From an uncultured Prevotella sp. (GTDB lineage: Bacteria; Bacteroidota; Bacteroidia; Bacteroidales; Bacteroidaceae), in NCBI GenBank assembly GCA_900317685.1, contig ONHQ01000016.1, positions 1-59,404 on the forward strand: a stretch of DNA of 59,404 bases, given 5' to 3'. Below, one piece after another: positions 1 through 7,518 of the stretch. A program made the position numbers and the translations under genes. Every line of letters starts with the position of its first letter. The stretch's first letter is position 1. Below the pieces are notes generated by a model. The model saw only the letters and a list, made by a program, of their open reading frames with translations. It made no database searches and was not told the origin of the DNA.

Positions 1-100
1 TGACCCGAGGCACCCCCTACGTTGTCGATCTCTGGTGATCTTCAAGGGGGTCATTTTTCAATTAGCGCAAGGGGGTCATTTTTAGGCTAGCGTGAGCACA
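1..100. mobile_element. End of a putative IS21-family insertion sequence (partial)
   Basis: A 16-bp sequence reading CAAGGGGGTCATTTTT occurs twice as a direct repeat, at 43-58 and 68-83, with starts 25 bp apart. Spaced terminal repeats near the tips, with ends of the form TG...CA, are a trait of the IS21 family. The outer tip would be a CA somewhere between 78 and 100; I cannot fix it without the intact site. No transposase (IstA/IstB) is in the window, so the family is inferred from the repeat layout only. The element interrupts the HerA-like reading frame. Confidence 0.55.
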
Positions 101-486
101 ACTTTTTCGCTGAGGCCTAAAGCTGTTTTAATGTCGTTTTCATCACACAAAGATACTTGGCGACCATCCAAAACGGGAGTGTAGATATTTCTTGTATTAG
201 CCGTTACACGGGCTTTTACATAGTTCATACCCATGCGACTCATATTGCCAATATTTTCATCCGTATCACCAAAGTCACTTGAAATATAGCTCGTGAAGTG
301 ACTAGAAGCGTCTGTTACATGGTTTATCTCCTCAACGACTCCATAAGTGGTTGAGTTTTCTTCGTGATTAACCTTCACTATGTCAAAAGGACTGAGGATT
401 TGTTGTTTGTCAGTCCAAAAGTAGAATTCGTCAATTGTTGACGGACTCTTTTCTGTTGCCGATACTTTACCAATTACTTTTGCCAT
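82..486 (-). pseudogene. HerA-like ATPase, N-terminal HAS-barrel fragment, truncated by IS
   Basis: A HerA helicase would pump DNA as a hexameric ATPase, working with a nuclease. Only about 134 residues remain. They match the start of HerA/DUF87 ATPases: a beta-rich barrel beginning AKVIGKVSATEKSPST, then FDIVKVNH and GVVEEINHV, ending near the usual barrel-to-ATPase junction. Full-length proteins are about 500-600 residues, so the whole RecA-like ATPase with its Walker motifs is missing. The last codons and the stop lie in the insertion-sequence end. The ATG at 486 lies two bases after the TGA of the upstream nuclease gene, which indicates translational coupling; a TTG at 492 is the less likely start. 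The fragment cannot be an active helicase. The remainder may lie beyond the left edge, on the far side of the IS. Confidence 0.7.
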
Positions 487-488
487 AA

Positions 489-1673
489 TCAAAAGAGGTT
501 TAAAAGTATATCTTGTCCTAAATAATTTGACTTACAGTATGTCTCAGTAAGAAAAACGGGATAAAGATGGTTTGCCCATCTACTATCCTTCCCATAGCAA
601 ACAGGGAAAGCTTCCCTGATAATGTTTGCGCTTATGATATTTACGAGATCTGTATCTATTGATGCTCCTGGCTCTTCCAAAACCATCTCGCATTTTACGA
701 CATCCGAGAAATGCGTTTCACGGTAATCAGATTTTCTCAGCCGCACATACCATATAGCAAATTCACTTTCTTTATAGTCTTTGTTCGCTTGGTATCTGTA
801 AACCTTTGTTCTCTCGAAAGGTTTCAGATTAGCTATTGTCTTTGACAGCTTGTGGCCATTAAAATCTTTGAGTAGATCTGGATTGAACATCTTCGATACA
901 CCGACAACATGCTTGTAATTGGAACGAAGTAGATTCCATTCTGTCTGACTGAGGTTCGTAAAACTCGGGTTGTACTCCAATGAGCCATCTTTGATGAGAT
1001 AATGCTCATTGTCCAACAGATTCCTACTGCATAGTTCGCGGACCATCATCTGTTCCTCGTCTGTCATCTCAGATTGTATTTTAGCTGTTCCGCTATTTTT
1101 AAATCCATTTCTGTCTTGGGTAATCTCTTTGTTGCCATCAGTTTTATATAATAGAATTTTGTCTATCTTAATGCCATGGTTCTTTACAAATTCATTTTTG
1201 TAAAGTTCTTCATTTATCTTGTCGCAATAACTCCGACAAAAGTCAGCCTCCTTATCTTCATCCCAATTGAAATTTTCTGGTAGTGACAGAACTATTTTCC
1301 TCGTGAGAAGACACTTCTTAAAAATATCATGTGAGGGTCGTTGACAACAACCAACAATTATCTGTCCTGCCAAGAACGGGTAGATACCATTACCAACTGC
1401 AATATCATCCACCTTATAAACATGTCTTGAACCGTCAAGAAAATAGTAAAACAATGGCTTGGCGGCAAGCTTGTTTATCTTGTCACCTAACGGGATTGTC
1501 TCAACTCTTCTTAAGTCTGACTCGGCTATGCTTTTACCTGAGGTAGATGTTGCTGGCCTATCATCATAATCCAAGGTCTCTGGAGCAGGATCGTCCAAAG
1601 AGAATTTCTTGGTCTTATAGCAGTAATATCTGCCTTCACCTTCCTTGTCAATAAAATCTAATATCTTTCCCAT
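489..1673 (-). CDS. NurA-type nuclease, HerA partner
   Basis: NurA proteins are 5'-3' exo/endonucleases that work in complex with HerA, in archaeal end resection and in bacterial defence-like modules. The protein has 394 residues. The N-terminal metal-binding motif is seen as YYFLDGSR (Asp80), a second conserved stretch as KHVVGVSKMF near 255, and a C-terminal HLYPVFLTETYCKSN. The gene overlaps the HerA fragment in operon order. The DNA is visibly more AT-rich than the core genes to the right, consistent with acquisition. The protein is intact although its partner is cut, so it is probably an orphan. Assignment rests on motifs and on the HerA neighbour; the molecular target is not visible. 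Confidence 0.72.
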   Translation of the reverse strand: MGKILDFIDKEGEGRYYCYKTKKFSLDDPAPETLDYDDRPATSTSGKSIAESDLRRVETIPLGDKINKLAAKPLFYYFLDGSRHVYKVDDIAVGNGIYPFLAGQIIVGCCQRPSHDIFKKCLLTRKIVLSLPENFNWDEDKEADFCRSYCDKINEELYKNEFVKNHGIKIDKILLYKTDGNKEITQDRNGFKNSGTAKIQSEMTDEEQMMVRELCSRNLLDNEHYLIKDGSLEYNPSFTNLSQTEWNLLRSNYKHVVGVSKMFNPDLLKDFNGHKLSKTIANLKPFERTKVYRYQANKDYKESEFAIWYVRLRKSDYRETHFSDVVKCEMVLEEPGASIDTDLVNIISANIIREAFPVCYGKDSRWANHLYPVFLTETYCKSNYLGQDILLNLF

Positions 1674-1700
1674 ATAGGAGAATTAACCTGCTCTGACTGG

Positions 1701-1864
1701 AGGACAAAAAGAAAGCGTACCACTCTTCTCTTCTGCTCCTAAATCCAGGCTATCCGACCAAAGAGGCCCGCACAACGGAACAGAAGGAAGAGGGTACGCC
1801 TATATTGGCGCATCCTCGTCCCTTGAAGTTCGCTGTGCAAAATCTGGTCGGATATTTGGATTTA
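1701..1864 (-). promoter_or_regulatory. Structured leader with crossing inverted repeats, candidate attenuator
   Basis: Three imperfect inverted repeats lie upstream of the nuclease gene. B pairs 1740-1760 with 1845-1864 (about 20 bp, one bulge). C pairs 1770-1781 with 1828-1838. A pairs 1715-1735 with 1781-1799 (19 bp, two single-base bulges). B and C nest, while A crosses B. On the minus strand the A hairpin is followed by TTTCTTTTTG and ends about 40 nt before the start codon, so it resembles a terminator that the B/C fold would prevent. A small hairpin CGCC/GGCG lies at 1797-1810. The pairing was read by eye; the regulatory role is inferred. Confidence 0.5.
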
Positions 1865-1938
1865 GAACTTCTTAGAATTAGATACGAATTCTATTCACCC
1901 TCGAAAATTGCGCAATCGGCAGAAGCTTCATGCGTTTG

Positions 1939-1946
1939 CAAATTTA
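1939..1946 (-). promoter_or_regulatory. Possible -7 element for the nurA-herA operon
   Basis: On the minus strand this reads TAAATTTG, matching the Bacteroidetes -7 consensus TAnnTTTG. No exact TTTG -33 box is found at the usual distance. If used, it gives a leader of about 260 nt that contains the whole structured element at 1701-1864. Confidence 0.35.
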
Positions 1947-2093
1947 CAAAGAATTATTCGAAACAAGAAATAATATGATAGTTTTTTATATAGCACCTTA
2001 TTGATCCCGTCATCCAACTCTTTTTTATAGTTCCTTTGACAGGAAAAAGTTCCTCTGATATCTACAATGCACCAACTTTTCTTTCTCAGTTTG

Positions 2094-2123
2094 TTTGCCT
2101 CAAATGATTTTTTAGTAAATTTG
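2094..2123 (+). promoter_or_regulatory. Bacteroidetes promoter, likely original clpS promoter
   Basis: TTTG at 2094-2097 and TAAATTTG at 2116-2123 are 18 bp apart, close to the TTTG-N19-TAnnTTTG consensus. It points to the right, toward the IS110 element and clpS. It may be the ancestral clpS-clpA-aat promoter, now about 1.7 kb from clpS because of the insertion; it could also serve the insertion element. Confidence 0.5.
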
Positions 2124-2164
2124 CAGCAAACTTTTAGAGGTCTTTAAAACAAAGGCACGATATA

Positions 2165-2390
2165 ACTGGGGGATGCGTTCTTCGAACGCATAAAGAAAGT
2201 TGGGCGTAAGTAGCTGAGAAATTGAAAAAAGTGATTAGCTTTGTTGCGCCAGACAAGCTAAGGCCATTTACTTACTAGGGCAATAGACCCTAATTTGCAG
2301 CGTGGCCCCGTCTCCTAGTAGACAAACGATTGTGCCGTTGGAGGCCTTATAGAAGATTACACCTGTCCAGAGGAGTCGGGTCTGGCAATG
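2165..2390 (+). ncRNA. Candidate bridge RNA of the IS110 element
   Basis: IS110-group elements encode, ahead of the recombinase, a bridge RNA that pairs with target and donor DNA. This stretch has the expected position, strand and style. An 8-bp stem-loop lies at 2173-2191 (ATGCGTTC / GAACGCAT). Further hairpins lie at 2235-2261 (TTAGCTT / AAGCTAA), 2276-2292 (TAGGG / CCCTA), 2310-2323 (GTCT / AGAC), 2325-2339 (AACG / CGTT) and 2367-2385 (CCAGA / TCTGG). The guide loops cannot be assigned without the element's ends and an empty site. Confidence 0.5.
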
Positions 2391-2414
2391 TTTTAACAAC
2401 AAAAGCCAATCACG

Positions 2415-3799
2415 ATGACAAAGGTAACAAGAAAAAACGGAATCGGCAAGGATCGCGAGTTTAAAGTGGTTCACGTTAACGCGGCAGGCGTCGATATTTC
2501 TCCGAAGGAAATGCAGGTGTGTGTCCCGAGCGACCGTGCCGAGAAGTGCAACCGCACGTTCGGCGTGTACACGAAGGACTTGAAAGATATTTCCGCTTGG
2601 TTGCGTCAGTGCGGCATCGAGACGGTGGTGATGGAATCTACCGGCATCTACTGGCTTCCGCTGTTCCGCATTCTCAATGGCGACGGTTTCGACGTAGTGC
2701 TCGTCAATCCTCGTGAAGCCAAGAACTATGCCGGGAAGAAGACCGACGAGGCTGATGCACACTGGCTGATGACGCTGCACACTTACGGGCTTCTTAAGGC
2801 ATGCTTTCAGCCCGACAATGTAACCCATGAGATACGGAATCTGGTCAGGCACAGAGACAACCTGATAAAGTCATGCAGCCGCGAAGTTCTGCACATTCAA
2901 AAAAAGATGGAACAGATGAGCCTGAAACTGGACAATGCCTTCAGTGACATACTTGGCAAGTCAGGCCAGGCCATCATAAAAGCAATACTCGATGGAGAGC
3001 GTGATCCTGGGAAACTGGCGGAACTGGCCGACTGGCGCTGCAAAAAAAGCAAGGAGGAGATAAAGGCATCCCTCCAAGCCACATGGGACGACGACCATCT
3101 CTTCATCATGAAGCAATGTGACGACCTGTACCATTACTATAAAGACCTCATCAAGGATACGGAGGCAAAGATAGAGGAACTAGTAAACAAGTACTCAGCA
3201 AGGGTCGACAAGGACAAGATCGCCGACATGAACCGCGCAAGAAGCAGAAACAACTGCACAACGATGTCAGCTTTGACATTGAGCAGTATGCTTACAACGT
3301 CTAGGGTGTCAACGTGATGCGTATGCCGGGAATGAGCAAGAACTCGGTACTCCGACTGCTTGCAGAACTCGGTCCGGACTTCGTAGAGAAGTTTCCTGAC
3401 GCAAGGCACTTCGAAAGTTGGGCGAACCTTGTTCCGAACAACAAGATATCAGGCGGCAAGCTGCTGTCAAGCAAAGTTCCAAACAAGAACAATCCTGTAG
3501 GACAGGTGTTCAGACAATGCGCTAACGCACTATGGAGGTCAAACGAACCGTTGGGAGACTACTTCCGCCACATCAAGGCACGCAGCGGACATTTACAAGC
3601 TATGGTTGCAACAGGCAAGAAAATGGCTAGAATCTTCTACACAATGGTCAAAAACAAAAAAGAATATGACGTGTCAATATATGCCAAGAGCAAGGAAAAA
3701 AGCCTCGAAAGAAGAATCAGGAAACTTCATGCGAAAATTCTCCGATTACAGAACGAACAGGCGAAATCAGGGCTTAAGGTAACAGATGGCACCGATTAG
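2415..3799 (+). pseudogene. IS110-family transposase (DEDD recombinase), frameshift plus nonsense
   Basis: The protein would catalyse RNA-guided insertion of the element. The N-terminal RuvC-like part keeps all four DEDD acids: Asp27 (GVDIS), Glu74 (MESTG), Asp111 and Asp114 (KTDEADAHW). The C-terminal Transposase_20 part (RMPGMSKNSVLRLLAE onward) is in another frame. Reading past about 3246-3251 requires one added base to restore KQLHNDVSFDIEQYAYNV, and this frame then meets TAG at 3302-3304 before GVNVMRMPGMS. Two separate lesions make programmed frameshifting unlikely. The rebuilt product would be about 460 residues, normal for the family. Confidence 0.88.
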
Positions 3800-3811
3800 T
3801 TATATAGAAGT

Positions 3812-4114
3812 ATGGAAAATCATGAATCACAGACAGCCCTGCGCGAGCGGGTCAGTCTCCGGGAGCCTCATCGCTGGGCGGTGATCTTCTGGAATGATGA
3901 TTTTACCACAATGGATTTTGTGGTGAAAGTGTTGGTGGAAGTCTTTCGCAAGTCAGAGGAAGAGGCCGAGCGACTGATGATGGAAGTGCATCATAAGGGC
4001 CAGGCCATTGTAGGCACCTATACCTACGACGTAGCCGTGAGCCGATATAAGTGGGCCACGGAGATGGCGCGTGCCGAGGGCTTCCCCTTGAAAATAACAT
4101 ATAAGGAGGTTTGA
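3812..4114 (+). CDS. clpS: ClpS adaptor of the N-degron pathway
   Basis: ClpS binds proteins carrying destabilising N-terminal residues and delivers them to ClpAP. The 100-residue protein has the family core: a flexible N-terminus, then HRWAVIFWNDDFTTMDFVV with the acidic NDD of the N-degron pocket, and VHHKGQAIVGTYTYDVA. The ATG lies 12 bp after the inactive IS110 transposase, with no clear ribosome site of its own in that gap. The insertion may have replaced its native leader. The TGA overlaps the clpA ribosome-binding area, so ClpS and ClpA are translationally coupled. Confidence 0.95.
   Translation: MENHESQTALRERVSLREPHRWAVIFWNDDFTTMDFVVKVLVEVFRKSEEEAERLMMEVHHKGQAIVGTYTYDVAVSRYKWATEMARAEGFPLKITYKEV
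4103..4109 (+). promoter_or_regulatory. Strong Shine-Dalgarno site for clpA
   Basis: AAGGAGG lies 7 nt ahead of the ATG at 4117. Such a complete site is uncommon in Bacteroidetes and favours ATG 4117 over the TTG at 4111 that overlaps the clpS stop. Confidence 0.7.
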
Positions 4115-4116
4115 CA

Positions 4117-6363
4117 ATGGCAGAGTTCTTAGGAAGTACCGAGCAGGTCAGCGACATGCTGATGGACGCGCGCAAGCTCGCCGCCAAACTGCAACACCAG
4201 TTTGTGATGCCGGAACACATGCTCCGCGTGATGATTGATATCCCGGAAGTGAGAGACGCTCTGACGATCTACTCTGTCCAGCCTCACGAAATACCTGATG
4301 CACTGGAGAAGTTCTTCAGTCAGCAGGAGCGGGTCACTATAGCCGAAGGAGAATATCCGGGTATGTCGGAGCAGGCCGCACAACTGATGCACCTCGCCTT
4401 TGTCAATGCCTACAATTCGGAGAGTTCCCATCTGACTATCGCACACTACATCGATTCGTTGATGAAGATGGAAGAGTCGTGGGCTTCTTACATTTTGCGC
4501 AAGGCCATCAACGACGACACCGCCGGGTTTATGGCCTGCCTGCTTGACGAGTATCGCGACAAGGTCTATCCCTCGATGGACAGCAACGATTACGAGGATC
4601 CCTACGACGACCTCTTCTCAGACGAGCAACCTGCCGACTGGCATATCTGGGTGACGTGCATCAACGACGATGTGGCGAACCACAATCCGCTGATCGGACG
4701 CCAAGCAGAACTGGAGCGCACCATACAAGTGCTCTGCAGAAAAGACAAGAACAACCCGCTGCACGTCGGCGAACCCGGCGTCGGCAAAACGTCGCTCGTC
4801 TACGGGCTCGCTGACCGCATCAACAAAGGTGAGGTACCTGAGCGCATCAGCCACTGCCGCATCTACTCGATGGACATGGGCACGATGCTGGCCGGCACGC
4901 AGTACCGCGGCGATTTCGAGCAACGTATCAAGAAAGTGATGGAAGGCGCGCGCAAAGAAGGCAACGCCATCATCTATATGGACGAGATGCACAACATCGT
5001 CGGTGCGGGACGAAGTAGCGATGGATCGATAGACGCATCGAATATGCTCAAGCCCTATCTTGAGTCCGGAGACATTCGCTTCATTGGTTCCACTACCTAC
5101 GACGAGTTGAAGCGGTGGCTGTCCTCTTCCAAGGGTATCCTGCGGCGCTTCCAGGAGATAGACATCAAAGAACCGTCTGTCGACGAGGCCATCAAGATCT
5201 TGCAGGGACTGGAGAAAGGGTATGAGGACTACCATCACGTGAGATATACCACTGAGGCCATAGAGGAAGCGGTCAGAGCATCGGCAAAATATATCTCCGA
5301 CCGCTTTCTGCCCGACAAAGCCATTGACCTCATCGACGAGGCCGGCGCCTATCACGAGCTGCACCCCACACAAGGCAATGAGCAGATGGTGGACAAGGAT
5401 CTGGTGCGTCAGGTGCTGGCCAAGATCTGCAAAATCGACGCCACAGCGCTCAGGGACAGTGACAACCAGGCCTTGCAAACGCTCTACGATCGCATCGCCT
5501 CAAAAATCTACGGTCAGGACGAGGCCGTCAGACAGGTAGTGGAATCGGTGGAGATGGCAAAGGCCGGGCTGCAGGAAGAGAATAAGCCCTTAGCCAGCCT
5601 TCTCTTTGTCGGACCTACCGGTGTGGGCAAGACCGAGGTGGCACGTGTGCTGGCCAAAGAGTTGGGTGTCAGCCTCGTGAGATTCGACATGAGCGAATAC
5701 ACAGAGAAGCAGACCGTCGCCAAGCTCATCGGCAGTCCTGCAGGCTATGTCGGCTACGAGGATGGCGGCCTGCTCACCGACGCAATCCGCAAGACGCCCA
5801 ACTGTGTGCTGTTGCTCGACGAGATCGAAAAGGCACACAGCGACATCTACAATATCCTGCTGCAGGTGATGGACTACGCCGTGCTCACCGACAACAAAGG
5901 CCAGAAAGCCGATTTCCGCAACGTCATCCTCATCATGACCTCCAACGCTGGTGCACGCTATGCGTCACAGTCCAACGTCGGATTCAATGGGCACACGTCG
6001 CGGGGCGAGGCGATGCTGGCACAGGTGAAGCGTACTTTCACGCCAGAATTCATCAACCGCCTGTCCGCAACCGTTGTTTTCCACGACATGGACGAGGAGA
6101 TGGCACGACTGATTCTGAAGAAGAAGTTAGGCATACTCCAGGCGCAACTCACCAAGAAAGGCGTGACGATGGAGGTATCCGACGACGCGATGGCCCTGCT
6201 GTTGAAGAAAGGCTTCACGGTAGAGTACGGTGCCCGAGAGATGGATAGGGTGATAGCGCATGAGCTGAAGCCGCTGCTGATGCGCAGCATCCTGTTTGGT
6301 GAACTGGCTAAGGGCGGCAATGCTAAGATAGAAGTGAGAGATGGCAGTCTGGCAATTGGATAA
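4117..6363 (+). CDS. clpA: ClpA, ATPase subunit of ClpAP protease
   Basis: ClpA unfolds substrates with two AAA+ rings and feeds them into ClpP. With the start at 4117 it has 748 residues, normal for ClpA. Seen in order: an N-domain for ClpS docking; first Walker A GEPGVGKTS near 218; Walker B IIYMDE; second Walker A GPTGVGKTE near 499; Walker B VLLLDEIEKA; and a VGF tripeptide near 621 in the position of the IGL/IGF loop that docks on ClpP. The first Walker A has Pro in place of the common Ala (GEAGVGKT), a mild change. It lies between clpS and aat in one operon, so adaptor, unfoldase and tagging enzyme are made together. ClpP is not in the window. Confidence 0.96.
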   Translation: MAEFLGSTEQVSDMLMDARKLAAKLQHQFVMPEHMLRVMIDIPEVRDALTIYSVQPHEIPDALEKFFSQQERVTIAEGEYPGMSEQAAQLMHLAFVNAYNSESSHLTIAHYIDSLMKMEESWASYILRKAINDDTAGFMACLLDEYRDKVYPSMDSNDYEDPYDDLFSDEQPADWHIWVTCINDDVANHNPLIGRQAELERTIQVLCRKDKNNPLHVGEPGVGKTSLVYGLADRINKGEVPERISHCRIYSMDMGTMLAGTQYRGDFEQRIKKVMEGARKEGNAIIYMDEMHNIVGAGRSSDGSIDASNMLKPYLESGDIRFIGSTTYDELKRWLSSSKGILRRFQEIDIKEPSVDEAIKILQGLEKGYEDYHHVRYTTEAIEEAVRASAKYISDRFLPDKAIDLIDEAGAYHELHPTQGNEQMVDKDLVRQVLAKICKIDATALRDSDNQALQTLYDRIASKIYGQDEAVRQVVESVEMAKAGLQEENKPLASLLFVGPTGVGKTEVARVLAKELGVSLVRFDMSEYTEKQTVAKLIGSPAGYVGYEDGGLLTDAIRKTPNCVLLLDEIEKAHSDIYNILLQVMDYAVLTDNKGQKADFRNVILIMTSNAGARYASQSNVGFNGHTSRGEAMLAQVKRTFTPEFINRLSATVVFHDMDEEMARLILKKKLGILQAQLTKKGVTMEVSDDAMALLLKKGFTVEYGAREMDRVIAHELKPLLMRSILFGELAKGGNAKIEVRDGSLAIG

Positions 6364-6994
6364 GGACTATCTCGCTTTTCCCGATCCTCATACCGGCGAA
6401 CCGGACGGTTTGCTGGCTGTCGGTGGAGACCTGAGTGTAGACCGGCTGGTGCTGGCCTACTCTCATGGTATCTTTCCTTGGTATGGTTTCAAAGAGGAAA
6501 ACGAGATCCTTTGGTTCTGTCCGATGGACCGCTTTGTCATTTTTCCCTCAAAAATCCATATCAGCCACAGCATGCGCACGCTGATCAACAGCCATAGATA
6601 CCGGGCCACTTTCGACCAATCGTTCGATGAGGTCATCGGCGAATGCGCTAAGGTCGACGGCCGCGACCGTCAGCCGGGAGCGTGGTTGGGAAGTGATATG
6701 ATCATGGCCTACCGCCGTCTCCACGACAAGGGCTTTGCCCGTAGCATAGAAGTATGGGAAGACGACACTCTTGTCGGTGGTCTTTATGGCGTGGCACTGG
6801 GCCGTAGCTTTTTTGGAGAGAGCATGTTCTCGTTGCGTCCTTCGGCTTCGAAATATGCGCTCATCGCTCTGGCCCGCTGGATGGAAAGCGTCGGTGGCTG
6901 CCTGATCGACTGTCAGTTCGAGACGCCCCACCTGAAAAGCATGGGTGGAGAACATGTCGACTACGACACATACATGAGGATGATCAGGGAGTAA
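6341..6994 (+). CDS. aat: Leucyl/phenylalanyl-tRNA--protein transferase
   Basis: Aat moves Leu or Phe from aminoacyl-tRNA to proteins with N-terminal Arg or Lys, creating degrons read by ClpS. The 217-residue protein opens with FPDPHTGEPDGLLAVGGDLS and continues with YSHGIFPWYG and GGLYGVALGRSFFGESMFS, all signatures of the family. Its ATG lies inside clpA, an overlap of 23 bp in a different frame, so it is the third gene of a tightly coupled N-degron operon. No signal peptide; a cytosolic enzyme. Confidence 0.95.
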   Translation: MAVWQLDKDYLAFPDPHTGEPDGLLAVGGDLSVDRLVLAYSHGIFPWYGFKEENEILWFCPMDRFVIFPSKIHISHSMRTLINSHRYRATFDQSFDEVIGECAKVDGRDRQPGAWLGSDMIMAYRRLHDKGFARSIEVWEDDTLVGGLYGVALGRSFFGESMFSLRPSASKYALIALARWMESVGGCLIDCQFETPHLKSMGGEHVDYDTYMRMIRE

Positions 6995-7128
6995 CCCGCA
7001 ATACGAGCCTCTGCTACAACTTGAGCATGGGGCTATATGCCGTTATAGAAATGTTAGATTGATGCTTGAAAGACAAAGCATTCAAAACGGAATGATTCGA
7101 ACTTGCAGTAATAGGAAGAGCAGAGCAT
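6995..7128. other. Gap between aat and the tRNA terminator
   Basis: No reading frame, repeat or promoter that I can support. No clear plus-strand terminator for the clpS operon is seen apart from the hairpin at 7135-7167, whose U-tract serves the minus strand. Confidence 0.4.
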
Positions 7129-7167
7129 AAAAAAAAAGAGTCAACTCATCAAATGAGTTGACTCTTT
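7129..7167 (-). terminator. Intrinsic terminator of the tRNA-Pro/tRNA-Lys unit
   Basis: A perfect 15-bp stem (7135-7149 with 7153-7167) and a 3-nt loop are followed, on the minus strand, by a run of about nine U (7129-7137). It ends the tRNA transcript. The stem could also stop plus-strand traffic from aat, but without a U-tract on that side. Confidence 0.85.
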
Positions 7168-7176
7168 CATTATAAG

Positions 7177-7249
7177 TGACTCGCATGGGGTTCGAACCCA
7201 TGACCCCAACATTAAAAGTGTTGTGCTCTACCAACTGAGCTAGCGAGTC
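7177..7249 (-). tRNA. tRNA-Lys(UUU)
   Basis: A 73-nt cloverleaf: acceptor stem GACTCGC/GCGAGTC, D-arm with AGTTGGTA loop, anticodon loop CTTTTAA giving UUU, T-loop GGTTCGAACC, discriminator A. CCA is not encoded. Co-transcribed with tRNA-Pro 19 nt upstream. Confidence 0.93.
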
Positions 7250-7267
7250 AACGGTTTTGTATACTCG

Positions 7268-7340
7268 TCGGGATTACTGGACTCGAACCAGCGACCTCGC
7301 GCCCCCCAGACGTGTGCGCTACCAACTGCGCCAAATCCCG
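7268..7340 (-). tRNA. tRNA-Pro(GGG)
   Basis: A 73-nt cloverleaf: acceptor CGGGATT/AATCCCG, D-loop AGTTGGTA, anticodon loop CTGGGGG giving GGG, T-arm GCTGG TTCGAGT CCAGT. The anticodon stem has one A-C mismatch (28-42). CCA is not encoded. Confidence 0.9.
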
Positions 7341-7359
7341 TAGTTTTTAAAACCGAGTG

Positions 7360-7391
7360 CAAAGGTACACATTCTATCTGATTCCACCAAA
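7360..7391 (-). promoter_or_regulatory. Promoter of the tRNA-Pro/tRNA-Lys unit
   Basis: On the minus strand, TTTG (7391-7388) and TACCTTTG (7367-7360) are 20 bp apart, matching the Bacteroidetes consensus. Transcription would begin just ahead of tRNA-Pro. Confidence 0.8.
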
Positions 7392-7473
7392 TTTTCGGGC
7401 AACTTTTTCATTTGTTTGTTGTTTTTAATGTAAATATATAGGGCGTAACTACGTTATTTCAAGGGATATTTTG

Positions 7474-7481
7474 TATTTTTG
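7474..7481 (+). promoter_or_regulatory. -7 element ahead of the metalloprotease lipoprotein
   Basis: TATTTTTG matches TAnnTTTG, 38 nt before the start codon. No exact -33 TTTG at the normal distance. Confidence 0.45.
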
Positions 7482-7518
7482 CAAGACGTAAAAAGAATGA
7501 CGCAAAGTACAATTGATG

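Larger units (their letters stand above)
2150..3811 (+). mobile_element. Decayed IS110-family insertion sequence
   Basis: The element comprises a structured non-coding left part (about 2160-2410) and a broken transposase frame (2415-3799). The right end must lie between the transposase stop and the clpS ATG at 3812, only 12 bp later. IS110 elements usually lack clear terminal inverted repeats, and none are seen, so the ends given here are estimates. Confidence 0.7.

Noticed and set aside
2268-2852. 194-codon minus-strand frame
   Set aside because: Antisense to the IS110 transposase and its structured leader; no motif.
3240-3310. Programmed frameshift in the transposase
   Set aside because: A TAG in the second frame 50 bp later would still stop translation, and IS110 transposases are normally one frame.
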